This document shows positions 11,011 through 23,224 of a stretch of 64,000 bases of DNA, in pieces. The DNA lies in the NCBI GenBank assembly GCA_015680685.1, contig MNCI01020136.1, positions 146,391-210,390 of the forward strand, in the 5' to 3' direction. Origin of the DNA: Gnetum montanum (lineage: Eukaryota; Streptophyta; Gnetopsida; Gnetales; Gnetaceae). The translations under genes were made by a program, and so were the position numbers. The notes below the pieces were generated by a model that was given only the letters and a program-made list of their open reading frames with translations, was not told the origin of the DNA and ran no database searches. The first letter of the stretch is position 1, and each line of letters starts with the position of its first letter.

Positions 11011-12879
11011 AGTAATATTATGCATCTTGAAAATGGAGGATTTTTGGCAAGTTTTGAAGTGGACCAAGAGCCCAATGGAAGCTACAACGACATAGAATGA
11101 TGGAAACAACATAGAAGAGGATCAGTTTGGGTTCAAAAAAGTGATTCAAGTGGATTTTGGATGAAGTTACAAGGTCACATAGAGCAAAAAGGATGTTTGA
11201 ATGCAAGTTGATAGGATTGAGCACATAATTGACCTATGGATAGGGACTTTAACTTAAAGAAGACCAAAGAAAATGCAACCGAATCCTCCCTAGTGTAGGC
11301 TTATGCCTCTAATGTCCTTACATGCCCTCATCACAAGGAGTTTTTAGGTACTAAGGATGATTAATGTTTGTTTCAAGTTAAAAGTAATGTCCATTTGAGG
11401 AATTTTCTTAGGAGTATGTGATCTTAATAACCAACTTATCAATTGACCATGATATGAGATAGTGAGTTGATATGTCATAAGTGAAAATTGATGGTAGATA
11501 GAGAATAATGGATAGATGATCTACATCTCAGTCACATAAGATCCTTAAGAGATCTATGATTAAGATGATCCAGTACCTTGACATTCCTAGTCAAGACCAA
11601 GTCCATTTAATTTTTAGCAAACTCACATTAACATATCTTTTTTCCTTTGACCATCAAGAGTTCATGATAGCCCCCTAAGGGATAACCACCACTCTAAGAG
11701 AAGAAGAAAAGAAAATAAGGAAGGAAGTGCCTTAGTTAGAGGGTTGCCTTTAGACATGGATAACATGTCTTTTCAACATCATAACTAGTGCTTGTAGCCT
11801 ATTATTTTGTTTGAGGGATGTGCTTCGAAATCCTATTATTTTTTTTATGGAAACCATACCATGCAAAGACATTCTTCCTGTTTATTATTTGATGATGGAA
11901 GTGGTGAGATATCAATGTAAAAATAATAAAACTCAAGAAAGAAGTTGAGAAGAGGATACAAGAAGTCCCCTTGAGGTCATGTCCTTTTCCATTCCCACTT
12001 GGTCTATTTTGAGTCCATCAGGTAACAAGATCATTGTTTACTTTTAGTTGTAATTTGGAACCTCATGCTCTCATGATGCAAAGCTTTCATGAAGCAAACG
12101 GAATGGACATATATTGTGGACTCACTATCTAACATCATTAGAAAAATTGAAATTTTTTTAACAGAGGACATAATGTAAAGATAAAATTAGCCATTTGATA
12201 AAGCAATCATAACTTTAATTATTGCATTCATTAACTTCCAAAATTGATAGTAGCAATGACAAGACTAAACATTTTGCATAAATAAGATAAAATTAATAAA
12301 GAAGTATATGAAACAATTGATAAAATATTTAAGAACATGAAAAACATATAAAGAATGATGTAAAACAAAATTTGTAAAAATGGGTTAGCCTTATTAATAT
12401 GTTAATATGAAGGGCCATCTCCCCCATGAAAAAGTTAAGAGAAAGAGATCCAAAGAATATAGTATGCTTGCTTTGGTTATGAGGTGTTAGTGTTGCTGGT
12501 TATTTAAGGTTCCAAGAATAGCTTAACTTATTAGATATTGACCAATAAATGTTTTTTGTATGTAATGAATGGTAAATGGTCATGGAACCAAAGGGAAAAA
12601 GTGCATAAATGATGTAATGTTCTTTCCATAGTTTTTAAAAATTAGTGCATTGTGATACATGGATGGGGTTCTAGTAAAGAATCTTATCATCAAATTAAAA
12701 TTTAACTCTCCTTATTTATGCATCATGACATTGTTTAGAATGTACCTTATGCACTTCACTCATCATTAGGATTACTTTTTTTCATTAGACACATTAAGTG
12801 TTATGAGTTTTTCTTTTTCTACTAGATCAATGTTGAGGTCAAGCTCACAAGTAGTTAAGAGTATACGAAGCTTAGCTTG
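11011..12879 (-). other. Spacer between pol and the ORF3 promoter (element I)
   Basis: It corresponds to 36190-37725 in element IV and 47480-49000 in element III. It shows T-rich stretches just after pol and no conserved protein. The integrase C-terminal tail probably extends into its high-coordinate end. Confidence 0.6.
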
Positions 12880-13630
12880 GATTGGAAGTATTGACAATTT
12901 TCTATACACTAGCTTGTAAGGAGAGTAGCCTATAGGGAGTTTCTAAGTTGATCAATATGTTCAAAGAGCATCATTAAGGTTCATACTCTAGTCCTTATAT
13001 CAACTAATGGTTCATGTTAGGATCCTAGTTATCTCCCTATTAGTAAACTCAGCTTATTCATTAACTTGGGAATAATAAGGGGTTGTAAGTTTATGTTGCA
13101 TCCTTAAGAGTTACATTAATTTTTGAAAGGCAAATCTTGTAAAGTAAGTTCCATTATCTAAAATAAGTACCCTTGGCACATCAAACCTATTTACCAAATT
13201 TTGTTGAACAAACCATGTTGCAATGGAAGATGAATAGTTAGAGATGGTTGTAATGTTGGCTTATTTCATGGACTATTCAACAACAATGATAATGTAAACC
13301 TTCCCATTTGACATGGGAGTGATGGGTTCCATGAATTAAATGCCCTAGAGGTTGAAAGGTTCTAGTGGTTGCATCCACTATTAAGACCCTTCCATTCATA
13401 CAATCTCTCCTCCATCTCTTTTACAACATTTGCATGAATAGGAAAAATGATGAGTGTTTCTGAAGATGGTTGGCTAGAAATACCCCTCCATGAGGATCTT
13501 CACAACCATCCTTCTACCTACATAATGGCACTTTCAAGGACCTTCATCAACATCCTAGAAGTTCTATAATTGATCAAAACTAGGCACATAGCATTGCACT
13601 AGGCCATTTGCACAAACCTTGTAAAGGTTG
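12880..13630 (-). pseudogene. Integrase of element I, decayed
   Basis: Minus-strand pieces include EGPxKCHYVGRRM, KILMEGYFxPTIFRNTHHF and SCKCCKRDGG (HHCC-like zinc region). They are followed by FMEPITPMSNGKVYIIIVVE, LDNGTYFTRFAF, YYSQVNE, AEFTNREITRIL and LNDALRTYRST. These are the landmarks of a gypsy integrase core. The second Asp (LDNG) and the Glu (AEFTNREI) are visible. The first Asp position (canonical IDFMGP) is a stop. The integrase would insert the DNA copy into the genome. Several in-frame stops exclude function. Confidence 0.85.
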
Positions 13631-13839
13631 CCTTGGATTTCCATGTAGTGTTTAACTTCATGAAGAAATTGTTATTTCTTCTTATTGTCCCATTCCACTA
13701 GAGTCTTCTAGGTGAGAAGATAAGAGAGGAAATCATTATACTAATTGGTGCCTCTAGGCATTAGAACATCAATGGATTTGACAAAGAGGAGTTCATTTGT
13801 AAATTGATCAAATAAGGACTCATCATTCTCTTTGCTATC

Positions 13840-15010
13840 CTATCATAACCAAGATAAGTGGTCAGAAACCACACTCTTGGTTTCCTTCTTGTCCACCATT
13901 ATAACATCAAACTCTTGCAAAATCACCAAACACCATATGACACAAAGGCTAACTACTGGCTTGTTCATTAGGAAACAGATGGTACTTTGATTAGTATGCA
14001 TAAAAATATTTAATTGAACCACATAGTGCCTAAATTTTTTCAGGGAATACACCATCAGAATGAGCTCCTTCTCAGTGGTGATGTAATTTAATTATGCACT
14101 CACAATGCTTCTTCTTACATAATGAATGTAGTAGGAATGTTTCTATTTTTCCAATTGTATAAGCACCACATCCAATGCATAATTGAATACATATGTCATT
14201 ATAAGGAATGTCCTAGATCAATCTAGGGCATGTAGAATGGGAGTTTCTATGAGATTTTTTTTTAGCTGCTAGAATGCTTGTTTGCATTTCTTGGTCTAGT
14301 GCATCCTTCTTTATCAGCTCCACTAATGGTTTAATAATTTTAAATAAGTTCTCAATGAAGCATCAAATAGTAATTAGTGTAACCAAGGAATGACCTCATA
14401 TATTTTACCATTTAGGTTGTCTAGTAATTTATTGGATGTCTTGTACTTTCTCTAGGTTCACATCGATCTCTTTTTTTGAAATTTGGTGCTCCAAGACTAT
14501 ACCTTCTTAGATCATTAAATGGATTTTTTACTAATTGAGCCATAAGATTATCTCCGTGCAGAAATTTAATACTTGCTAAAAATGGTCCAAGGCTTGTTTA
14601 AAGCTGGTATGATAGTCGAAATAGTCATTCATGAAGATTTTCATATCACTATCAATTTATTACTGAAATATGCTAAGCACCAAGCATTGGAAAGTTGCAC
14701 AAGCATTGCAAGATCAAAGGGTCCCCTAGGCATTTATGAAGGTTATTTTGGCATGATCTTCTTATGCTATCTAGATTTAGTTATAACCACTATAATTATT
14801 TAGAAAAATATAGTAGCTATGCCTTGTAATGGTATCTAGTACCTAGTCCACAAATGGCAATGGAAAATGGTCTTTAAAGGTTACCATATTCAATAGCCTA
14901 AAGTCTATGTAGATTTTCCATTTTTTTACTTTCTTTGATACAATTATGAGTGGGCTAATCCACTCATTATCCACAATGGGATAAATAAATCCTACCTTAA
15001 GAATTTATTA
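13840..15010 (-). pseudogene. Reverse transcriptase and RNase H of element I, decayed
   Basis: RT pieces read ILKVGFIYPIVDNEW, IYIDFRLLNMVTFKDHFPLP and then IFMNDYFDYHTSFKQAL, where the catalytic FMDD box reads FMND. RNase H is best kept: MVYSLKKFRHYVVQLNIFM, ICFLMNKPVVSLC and VILQEFDVIMVDKKE, ending VVSDHLSWL at 13843-14055. This is the typical VADHLSRL end of gypsy RNase H. The order RT, RNase H, integrase fixes the superfamily as Ty3/gypsy. Confidence 0.9.
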
Positions 15011-15689
15011 CACTTCTTCCTTAACAATTTGCTTAAGTTTTAGATTAATCCTTCTCTGTGGCTACCTTTTATGCTTGATGGAGCAATCTATATAAATTCA
15101 ATGCTAACATATCCATGGATCTATTCCTATTACTTCATGATATGACCAAGCAAAGGCTATTGTACATATATATACCACCTTTAGCAACTTCCTTTTTTGT
15201 CCTTGGATGAGATTAGCATTGATAATTACTAGCTTGTCATTATCAAGGAAAGCATATTCTAGAGTTGCTAGTAAAGTTTTGTGTTTAAGGGGCTTCTACT
15301 TGAAATGATCTAGGATCTCCAACTTCCCCTAATCCATCTCAGTCTATGCATGGGAGAGTTGGTTATGAATCTACTCTATTTCATCCATGTTAGTAATGTA
15401 AGTGCTTGTGAGGCTCTGTGCTAGTTCCATGCATATGCTCAAATCAATTCTAATATCTGTTGTTAGTCATTGAATTTCCTTCTATTTAATAGCTACTACA
15501 TATAGGCATCTTTAAATATTTGATGCATCAAAACACTTATTACATGTTTTGAGGGATGTGCTTTGCATGGTCCATATCCTTTGCACACAATGACACCCTA
15601 TATCACTGTATGTAATGCATGAAACTTTCTTCTTCTCAATTTTTTCTAATTCATTTTTCTTGGAAATTTCTAAGGAAAGATCTCTAATT

Positions 15690-16010
15690 CCTATTTTGGC
15701 ATCAATTGTACCAATTTAAGCCCTTCCTATGATAATAGAAAAGTCCCCTTTCTAATTATCCATGTGAATCACCAAAAAATTGGATAGGTATGACCAACTA
15801 TAGATGGTGATCACAAGATACTCTACCAATCCTAAAGGAATAGTGATGGACTAATTTGCAAGCTCCAATCTAATGTTGCATTTCTTGAGTAGAGGTAGGT
15901 TCCAAGTCTTGTACATTTCTAGAGAAATAAAATTTACTCCAAAACCTAAGTCCAATAGAGCTTCACATGGGTCCTTTCCTACAATCTATAAATAGATTAA
16001 GTGACTTCTA
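15690..16010 (-). pseudogene. Aspartic protease of element I, decayed
   Basis: The minus-strand translation gives KDPCEALLDLGFGVNFI, then MYKTWNLPLLKKCNIRLELA, SITIPLGLVEYLV and IRDLSLEISKKNE. The active-site D-S-G reads D-L-G. The same long protease module with PLGLVED and GDFPIIMG landmarks appears in elements III, IV and VI. Confidence 0.85.
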
Positions 16011-16299
16011 GGATTAGATCATTTCCTAGGAAGGTGGCCTACCTTGATTCAATCCATGATTTCCTAGGTCAACATGACAGTATAAACATTAGAGAATTTT
16101 TGGTTTCAAGAATGCTTAAGGATAATTTCAAAAGTAGGTGAAGTAGGGTTAACAACCATGGATGTCTATGAGAGTTTTCATGGGTTGTTCGTTCAGAAGA
16201 AAGTCCTTTTTTAAGGCTTATGCTCAGAACCACTCAGATGGCTATCTAGTTATAAGTTAACTGCCCTAATGTTAATTCATTATTTTGGCTATCGAAAAA

Positions 16300-18122
16300 T
16301 TTCTTAGTACAGAGGTAGAGCAAGTGGCAAGGATATGGTGTCAGGTGGTGTAAGATGTGTTGGTGAATACAAAGAAGGATGAGAGGAAGAAGACTCACTT
16401 CTTGGAGTAAGAATTCTATAATATTTAGGATGGTAGTATTGATGTGAGAAAGGAGTATTCCTAGCAAAGCCACAGAGAGATACAATTTGCTAGACATAAT
16501 ACCCGTAAAGCTTTGGCTACTGATAAGGATATTGCTACCATAGTGGTGACATCCCCCATGATTATGGGGTTTTCCACTATTGATACTACTCCTAGGGTTG
16601 ACAAGGCAGTCAGCTTGGATAATGTTTAATGGAGTTGTTGCTTGTAATTACCTTGTGGGTAAGACAATCTCATGGTTGCTACCTTTTCATGAATTTCAAA
16701 TTTAAGGCATACATCCCACATTCTTATAGATGTGATAGCACAAGACAACATTCTTTTGAATGTTCGTATTGGCAAATATTACATCTATCATCATCTATTT
16801 TTGAATCTGCAACCTTATCAAGCACAAAAACCTTTACCTATTTATTGATGATATCTCATTTTTGTATCCTTTTTTCTCCTTCTTTCTTGATTACTACTTT
16901 CCTACTCTACCTATGCCTACATAACTTGAAGAGCAATTTGGAACTTCTCATCTAAAGAGTTCCATATTTCATCTACCTTGATCAATATTTCAATAAGATA
17001 CTTTTGTATTAGCAAGGTTTTCCTTTACATCACTTCATCTAGTGATGCTTCCCCTATGAATCATAGAAATGAATCTCCCTCTTGTGAATGGAGAGGTATT
17101 TATTGTATTCCTTAGTATTTTCATATTTTTATAGCTCCTCTTCTTCTTTGGATTTGATGAGCTTACATTTTAGAAAGTCTCCCTTGGGCATAGACTCCAA
17201 GTGTCTCTTTGGTTTTGTTTCAAAGCTCATTTATAATATGGCAAAGCTACTCTTGTTGAGAGAATCCATGGCCTAGACATTGGTAAGAGAGAGAGTAGTA
17301 CCTTTCTAAAGTCATATCTCAAGGATTCATGATTTTCTTATTCCATCCTTGGATTTTCTTCCTCATATTTAACATCCTAAATTACGTTTGATACTTATCA
17401 TTGAATAGCTTCAACATAGAATACAACCTACAAATGGATTCCAGGCCCAAGAATTAGTACCAGCTTTTTACTTCTTTAATAAGTGTCCTTGGAAATAATT
17501 TTAACTTTTTCCATTCATTCTCAATGTTCAATAAGGCACAGGCATAATGAAAATCTTGTAAATGATGTTGTGGATTAGCATTATACCCCCCTTTTAAATT
17601 TGAAGATGTTGTTTATATCCAACCTTTTTATCTTGCTATTCCTTTGAGGCCTCATAGGGATTCTAATTGCTTCTAAAATATTTAGCATGCTCCTAGTAGC
17701 AAAAAATGGCTCATCATATTTTTCATGTTCTCTATGGTTCTTATCATGCTCATGCTACCTATGATGAGTCCTAATGTGCCTCCTCTCCCGATGACATTTC
17801 TCTTTCTTTTGTGATTCTCCATGCTCTTGGTTCTTATCATCTTGATGGGATTTTTTATCATCTTCATCTGGATCTGAACATTCCTCCTTTTATCTCGATC
17901 ACAACTTCTATTGTCAAAATTTGATGATGAGAAGGATGATAAAGATGGAGAACTAGGAGGATAGTGCCTACTAGTACTTCTCCTTTGATCCTTGGCCTAG
18001 TCCGTCTTCTTTTTCCTTATCTTTCTAGTTGCCCTTAGATGAATGCCTAGGAGATCTATCATTGAATTTTTTTTGGGCCTTAGACTCTATCCTTCCCTCA
18101 CCAAAGTTCTCCAAGGTTGTTT
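16300..18122 (-). pseudogene. Gag of element I, main part, decayed
   Basis: It begins on the minus strand at the insertion site of element II. A Ser- and charge-rich spacer (about 17700-18000) is followed by DEPFFATRSMLNILEAIRIP (about 17620-17720) and the gag core (LKLFNDKYQT near 17390-17420, TLERYYSLL). The knuckle region near 16725-16775 reads YEHSKECCLV, so its cysteines are largely lost. The N-terminal part lies at 23815-24303 on the other side of element II. Numerous stops. Confidence 0.82.
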
Positions 18123-18127
18123 ACACC
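18123..18127. repeat. Target-site duplication ACACC, left
   Basis: ACACC directly precedes the TGATGA end of element II and recurs at 23810-23814 right after its other end. Confidence 0.9.
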
Positions 18128-18150
18128 TGATGAATCATGGTTTGCCAAGT

Positions 18151-18272
18151 GCTAATATCATACCCTTGATATCATACCCATGACATCAGACCCTTGATAT
18201 CGGATCCGCAATATTAGGTACCCGATATTGCAGTCTGGATAATGATATCGGATACATGATATCGTGATTCTT
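18151..18272 (+). repeat. GATATC short-repeat cluster in U3
   Basis: Variants of GATATCATACCC and GATATCGGAT(A/C)C occur about eight times in 120 bases just upstream of the TATA box. Other family members carry different short motifs at this position. Confidence 0.8.
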
Positions 18273-18281
18273 GTGTAAGCC

Positions 18282-18289
18282 TATAAATA
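18282..18289 (+). promoter_or_regulatory. TATA box of the element II LTR (TATAAATA)
   Basis: GCCTATAAATAC lies at the same place in the LTR as in elements III, IV and V, so it marks the transcription start region. Confidence 0.75.
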
Positions 18290-19025
18290 CATCCTTAGAT
18301 GCATAGGAAGGGGAGTGGAGTAAGTAGAGGAGTAGTCTTTTTGTTTATTTTTAGTTCATTTCAACTCTTTCCCTAATGCATGCCTATAGTGTGATGATTG
18401 TAATTGTATGGAACCTTTATTTGAGTGTGACATACTTGGACACGTACATGACTGGAAATAAAGATCGAGATTACTCCATCATTGCAGCATTCACTTAGTT
18501 TTAATTGTTTAATCGTTATTGTTATTTATTTTTTTCTTAATTAATATTTCTTTATCATCATTCACTATTCCTATTATTAAACATGGAATGAGTATGACTT
18601 AATCATGAGCATTTAAGTGTGACTACTTGGTATCCTAGTAGTGTATCTAGGAGTGCTTAAGTAACATGCACTTGGTAATCCTAGAAGTAGTACACGAGGT
18701 CCAAGATGTTTACGGATGATTAAGGACAGATGCTCATCACACGTAGGCTAGCTTAGATTTTGCTTCTCATTCCCTATTAGCTTGAAATAAAGTCATTTTC
18801 CATTGCCTCCAGGAGTAGAACTAGTTTAGGATCATATCATACACGTCACTCTAGACTAAACCATACATGACAAAGCAAATACTAGTCCAGGTGGGAAGAC
18901 AATGAATTGCAATCAATGTGTAACTATATAGATACCACAACTAGTCCATCTAAGAAGTTTGATCAAATCATGTGTACACGCTCGTATTCATATGGTTGAG
19001 TGTAGGGGTACCTCGTCACTCATCA

Positions 19026-19043
19026 TTGGCACCGTTGCTAAGG
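19026..19043 (+). other. Primer-binding site of element II, tRNA-Asp type
   Basis: TTGGCACCGTTGCTAAGG abuts the LTR. It resembles TGGCGCCGTTGCC, the tRNA-Asp primer site known for Athila/Tat elements, with CpG decay. Confidence 0.8.
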
Positions 19044-19157
19044 ATGGTGCTAGTTATCTAGGTTAGTTATATCATCCAAGATCACTTTAAAGAAGCACTA
19101 ATGATATATAGTTTATAGAGAAACTAATTACATATAAGTCACACATAATTCATCACA

Positions 19158-21149
19158 ATGTCTCTCTCACAAGACTATGACAACGCAACAATTAGTAAGG
19201 CAATTGATTGAAGAACCAACAAATTATATGATGATAAAAATGAAGTTTGGAGTACTCAATATTATGCAAGGGTCTCCTATGTACATAAACAAAGACAACA
19301 TCGTCCCAACTCATAAATTCATAACCTACCTAGTGGTGATGAACCCCTACTGGCCACTAAGAGCCTAATGCATATACAAGATGTTATTCAAATATCCTGC
19401 AGGCATCGTAAAGAAAGCCATCTACCCAGGCTTGATTTAAACAACTTTCCCAAGTTTTCAGGAGGCTATGATTTAGATCTGCAACATCATTTACAAGCCT
19501 TCCATGATGCCTATGTATGGAACAATATTGATAATGGGTGGCAAAATCTTAAGCTCTTTCCTTTGACACTCGTTGGCCAAGCAAAAGTATGGTAGAAGTC
19601 CTTAAGACCAAAATCAATTTGATGTTGGCTGACAATGGTAGAACTCTTCAATGAAAGATATCAAACCTATGCAAGAGTGTCAACCTTGAGGAAACAAATC
19701 CAAGAGTGGAAAAAAGTGTAACATGAACCATTGGACATGGCCTTAGAAAGATATTATGCATTTTTAAACAACTTCCCAAGCCATGGATTCTCCAAGGAAA
19801 GGCTAAAATATCACATCATGGATGGACTTCGTAACAAAATAAGGGAGACCCTGGGGATGTATGCTTGATGTCAACTATTTGAGCTATGAACCCTTCAATT
19901 CCAAGAGCTTATTAAGTGGGGAGCAAAAGAAGAAGGAGAAATGGCTAAATGGGAGAATGTTGAAAGCTCTCAGGGGGACCAAAATCTTGAATTAGCAAAG
20001 GTCCATGATCATGAAGAGGAGAAATCAACTCACCTCAAGGAGGTGGAATCATCTCTGCTAATACTACAATCACTAAATGAAATTGAGACAAAGATCAATA
20101 AGATGACGGAATGGATACATGAAAGATGTGGAGAATATGCCAACATTATTAGAGTAATAACCATGACAAACTTAGAAGCAGGATAGAACACCCTTAAACA
20201 ATCAGAAAGAAGGGTTGAAAAGAATAAGAACTCAATTTCTAATCATACGTATCAATGTAACCTTTACCTGTACAATCACCCCAAAGGTCAATGCCTGATC
20301 TTGTCACATTTACATGAGCATTGGGGAGGAATGTTACATCCAGAGTTCATACAAAAATACTGTGTTCAATCACAGTGGCTAAAATTCTAGTCATGGGGAA
20401 GGCCACCCTCAAACTGATCATACCCTTACCATCTAAATCCAAGCATTTATCATGTTCAAAATCCTATTTCCCCAACTGGGTCAACATCCTCTATCTCACC
20501 ACATTGTTATCATTCTCCTAAGTAGTATCAACCCATGTCCTCGTCCGTAAGATCACCACCACATGTTCCTTGCACTTCTCCTTGCCCCTAATATTCTCAT
20601 CATTCACCTCCTTCTACATCACCACAAATTATGTCAAAAGGGTTTGCACCATAGCATCAACCCACAAACATTACTTGTGCTGCTACTGTCAACCGCAATG
20701 GAAATCCTCCATAATGTTGAAAGCATCCCTTCTTTAGACATGATCGTAGAAAGGGATAGCACAGTTCTGAGACCACTGCATCCTCCCACTCAGCATAAGT
20801 TCAACACTGTGGTGCATCTTTCTCCTCAAACCCAACACCTTCTATTACCTTATCAGGGCCACTAATCAACACTCCAATAACCATGCGACCCAATGAATAT
20901 AACCATGTAGGGAGAGAGATTGATCCTTGCATACCAACTTATGGTCACGGGTGCCATAGTAGGTCAACTCCTTATCAATTAACCACATCTTATAACTTTC
21001 CCCACTATGTCAACTTTAATCAAGTGTGTGAACCTCAATGTGGGTATAGCCCAACCACCACATCAAAAGACACCCAATGGTTTGGATATGATCGGGTCCC
21101 AATATTTCCAAAATGCATGGATCCAACTATTCCATTTATTAATTTTTGA
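19158..21149 (+). pseudogene. Gag of element II, with modified C-terminus
   Basis: The start is the ATG at 19158 (MSLSQDYDNA), after a leader of about 130 bases. The N-terminal and Ser-rich region seen in elements III, IV and VI is missing, so the protein goes quickly to DEPLLATKSLMH. The core follows at 19420-19870: LNNFPKFSGGYDLDLQHH, LQAFHDAYVWNNIDNGW, LFNERYQTYARVSTLRKQ, MALERYYAFL, HIMDGLRNKIRETLGMYA. Next is a charged, helix-prone stretch (19941-20186, many E/K/L). Then comes a knuckle CNLYLYNHPKGQC (second Cys lost), and finally a Pro/Ser/His/Tyr-rich tail ending at the stop 21147-21149. Several stops interrupt it, but long open stretches remain. Confidence 0.82.
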
Positions 21150-22610
21150 CATGATCAAAAGTTTAGATATGGGGGATATCCCCCATTCTAACAAACAGAA
21201 TTAATAAAGGTTTTTCCTTTTCTTTAATTTTACAATTTTTTGTTTTCTAGTTTTTTCATCTTTCAATTTGTTGTTTTATCTTTTTATTTGTTGTTTCATC
21301 TTTTTATTTATTATTTTATCTTTATATATTTTTATGAGTAATATCATCTATGAATAAAACACTCATGTGACTCGTTGGTTGAGGTGTTGTTCTATGCTAT
21401 CAAGTCTTCGGTGACTAATTGTTTGGACAGTAAGCCATCACATCCACCCAATCATTATATTAATAAGAGATTCTACTCTGGGTTTGATGATATTCTTGTC
21501 ATCATGAAAACTTAAAAGTAATTTTGTGCTCATTATGCCTAGAGTGAAAAATGATGGACTAATAGAGAATGGCCAAGGTGTGATGTCAATAGGACTTGTG
21601 GATTCTCTTTGGTGACATCTGTAGGAGTCATCATGCAGCTTGGTTGTACTAAGATCCTTGTAGATCTAATGACAATGGAAGTAAGAGTAATAAAGGCACT
21701 TAATAAAGAAACCCAATGCTATTCTAGGGGGTCCCATTGGAAAGACATGCACCCATGCTTGAAGGTAGGCAGCTTCTCTAGATTACGCATCAAAAAAAAG
21801 GGAAAGAGAGTGTGCCAAAGTGGCAAAGAAAAAAGTATGCCACAAAGAAATTCCAAATCACTCCTCCCTTGCACAAAATGCCAAGTGATCGTATGCCTTG
21901 TTTTCATGATGCTCTTATGATTGTCCATCATTAGATGAAACAATGTGATGTCACTAATCGAAGGAATGGACATGGTCTTGATTTTGGAGCGATGGGCTAA
22001 TGGCACATTAATGACATCCTACACTCAAGATTCATTGTGCCATAGGTCAGTTACCTCATGTCCCAATCTTTACAATCCCTTCTACAATTTTCCTCTTCTC
22101 GTTGTTCATGTATTTGTGACTCGTGTCTTGTATAGCATTGAATTCATATCTCATCATGGTGGTATCTACATGTGTGTGTTTTGTGCAACTGGTGGGGATT
22201 ACATTTAGACCTTTTAGTGCCTACAGACATTTTTAGGCATGGTTACGTAAGGGCATCATTGGTAGGAACCTGCTTTAGGGAGGACCCACTTGTGTAACCT
22301 TTGTAATTTACACTGATTGCACATCATCATCACATCATTTTATACCCTCCAAGTACTTCATTGCCAAATCTATTCTTTACTTTGTCATCATTTTATCAAA
22401 CATTCCTCAAAACCATTACATGTCCTTTTATGTGTCACCTAAACAAATCAAGTCCAACATTATACTTTTAAGGCGATTTCCTTGAAAAGATTTCTAACTC
22501 TAAAATCATAGTAAGCAAAGAATTAAACATTTATTAAAGGCAATGAGTAAGGTATGAAATAATTGAACTTCTTTCAATAACCTTACTAACAATTGATCTT
22601 TTTGTGATTA
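21150..22610 (+). other. Post-pol spacer of element II
   Basis: A T-rich tract (21200-21350) matches the stretch after pol in elements III and IV. The block AAAGACATG..ACCCATGC near 21740 and GGGAGGACCCACTTG near 22279-22293 match 37000 and 37460 in element IV. This places the pol deletion between gag and this spacer. The internal ORF3 promoter is not recognisable here. The segment ends with TTATAAATAG at the position of the ORF3 splice acceptor. Confidence 0.7.
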
Positions 22611-23050
22611 TAAATAGCCCCTAAAAGAGGACAACAAGGAGGACCTTCTCAAGATGCAACTGAACTCCTAGGGGGAGGGAGAGGCTAAGGACCTTATGTA
22701 AAACATGCAGATTAGGAGGCAAAATCATTTAACATCCATTAGGGAACTCCTGTCACTGCACAAATTGGCCAAGAAAATGGTGGAGAGGTCAAGGCCCAAG
22801 CCTACGAAGAGGAACATCGGCTATTTGTGGCATGGAATGTCTAGGCCAATCAAGTGTTCCTATAGCTACCGTGTCCATGGGAACTACCGACTACATCAAA
22901 CATTGGAACATCATCATAGACGACTCATAATCCTTGGATAGAGGAGAAATGTCAAGTGATTCTTCAATGGTATCAATCTCAGAAGCCTGGAGTGCAGGAT
23001 AAAGGAAAGGCACCCATGGAGGAGCCACCACCATTGGAAACCCCATGAGT
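22611..23050 (+). pseudogene. Shortened ORF3 of element II
   Basis: The 5' end (AAAAGAGGACAACAAGG..) matches the first codons of ORF3 in elements III and IV. Soon after, the translation shows LPCPWELPTT and GKAPMEEPPPLETP, the C-terminal landmarks of ORF3 (compare SCPWDVPILA in element IV). The conserved central block and most of the coiled-coil are missing, so an internal deletion joined the two ends. Confidence 0.65.
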
Positions 23051-23210
23051 TCCACACATTTTGTCTTTTGTGTCTATGTCTAGATTTTTTTTAGTCCCAC
23101 ATTGTGGCATGAAACAATCCATGGTCATTCAATAATCTCATACCTATCCTCTATTTGTAATTCAATGAACTTGTTCCTCACTTTCTTTAACTCAAGGACG
23201 AGTTGTTATT

Positions 23211-23224
23211 TAGTCATGGGGGTA
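23211..23224 (+). promoter_or_regulatory. Polypurine tract of element II
   Basis: TTAGTCATGGGGGTA ends right at the 3' LTR start and is the likely plus-strand primer. Confidence 0.75.

Larger units (their letters stand above)
18128..19025 (+). repeat. 5' LTR of element II
   Basis: It begins TGATGAATCATGG, ends CACTCATCA, and is followed by the primer site. The U3 carries GATATC-rich short repeats (18151-18272) and a TATA box at 18282. Confidence 0.92.

Noticed and set aside
21609-22208. Plus-strand ORFs in element II considered as a pol remnant
   Set aside because: The DNA aligns with the non-coding post-pol spacer of elements III and IV, not with protease or RT.
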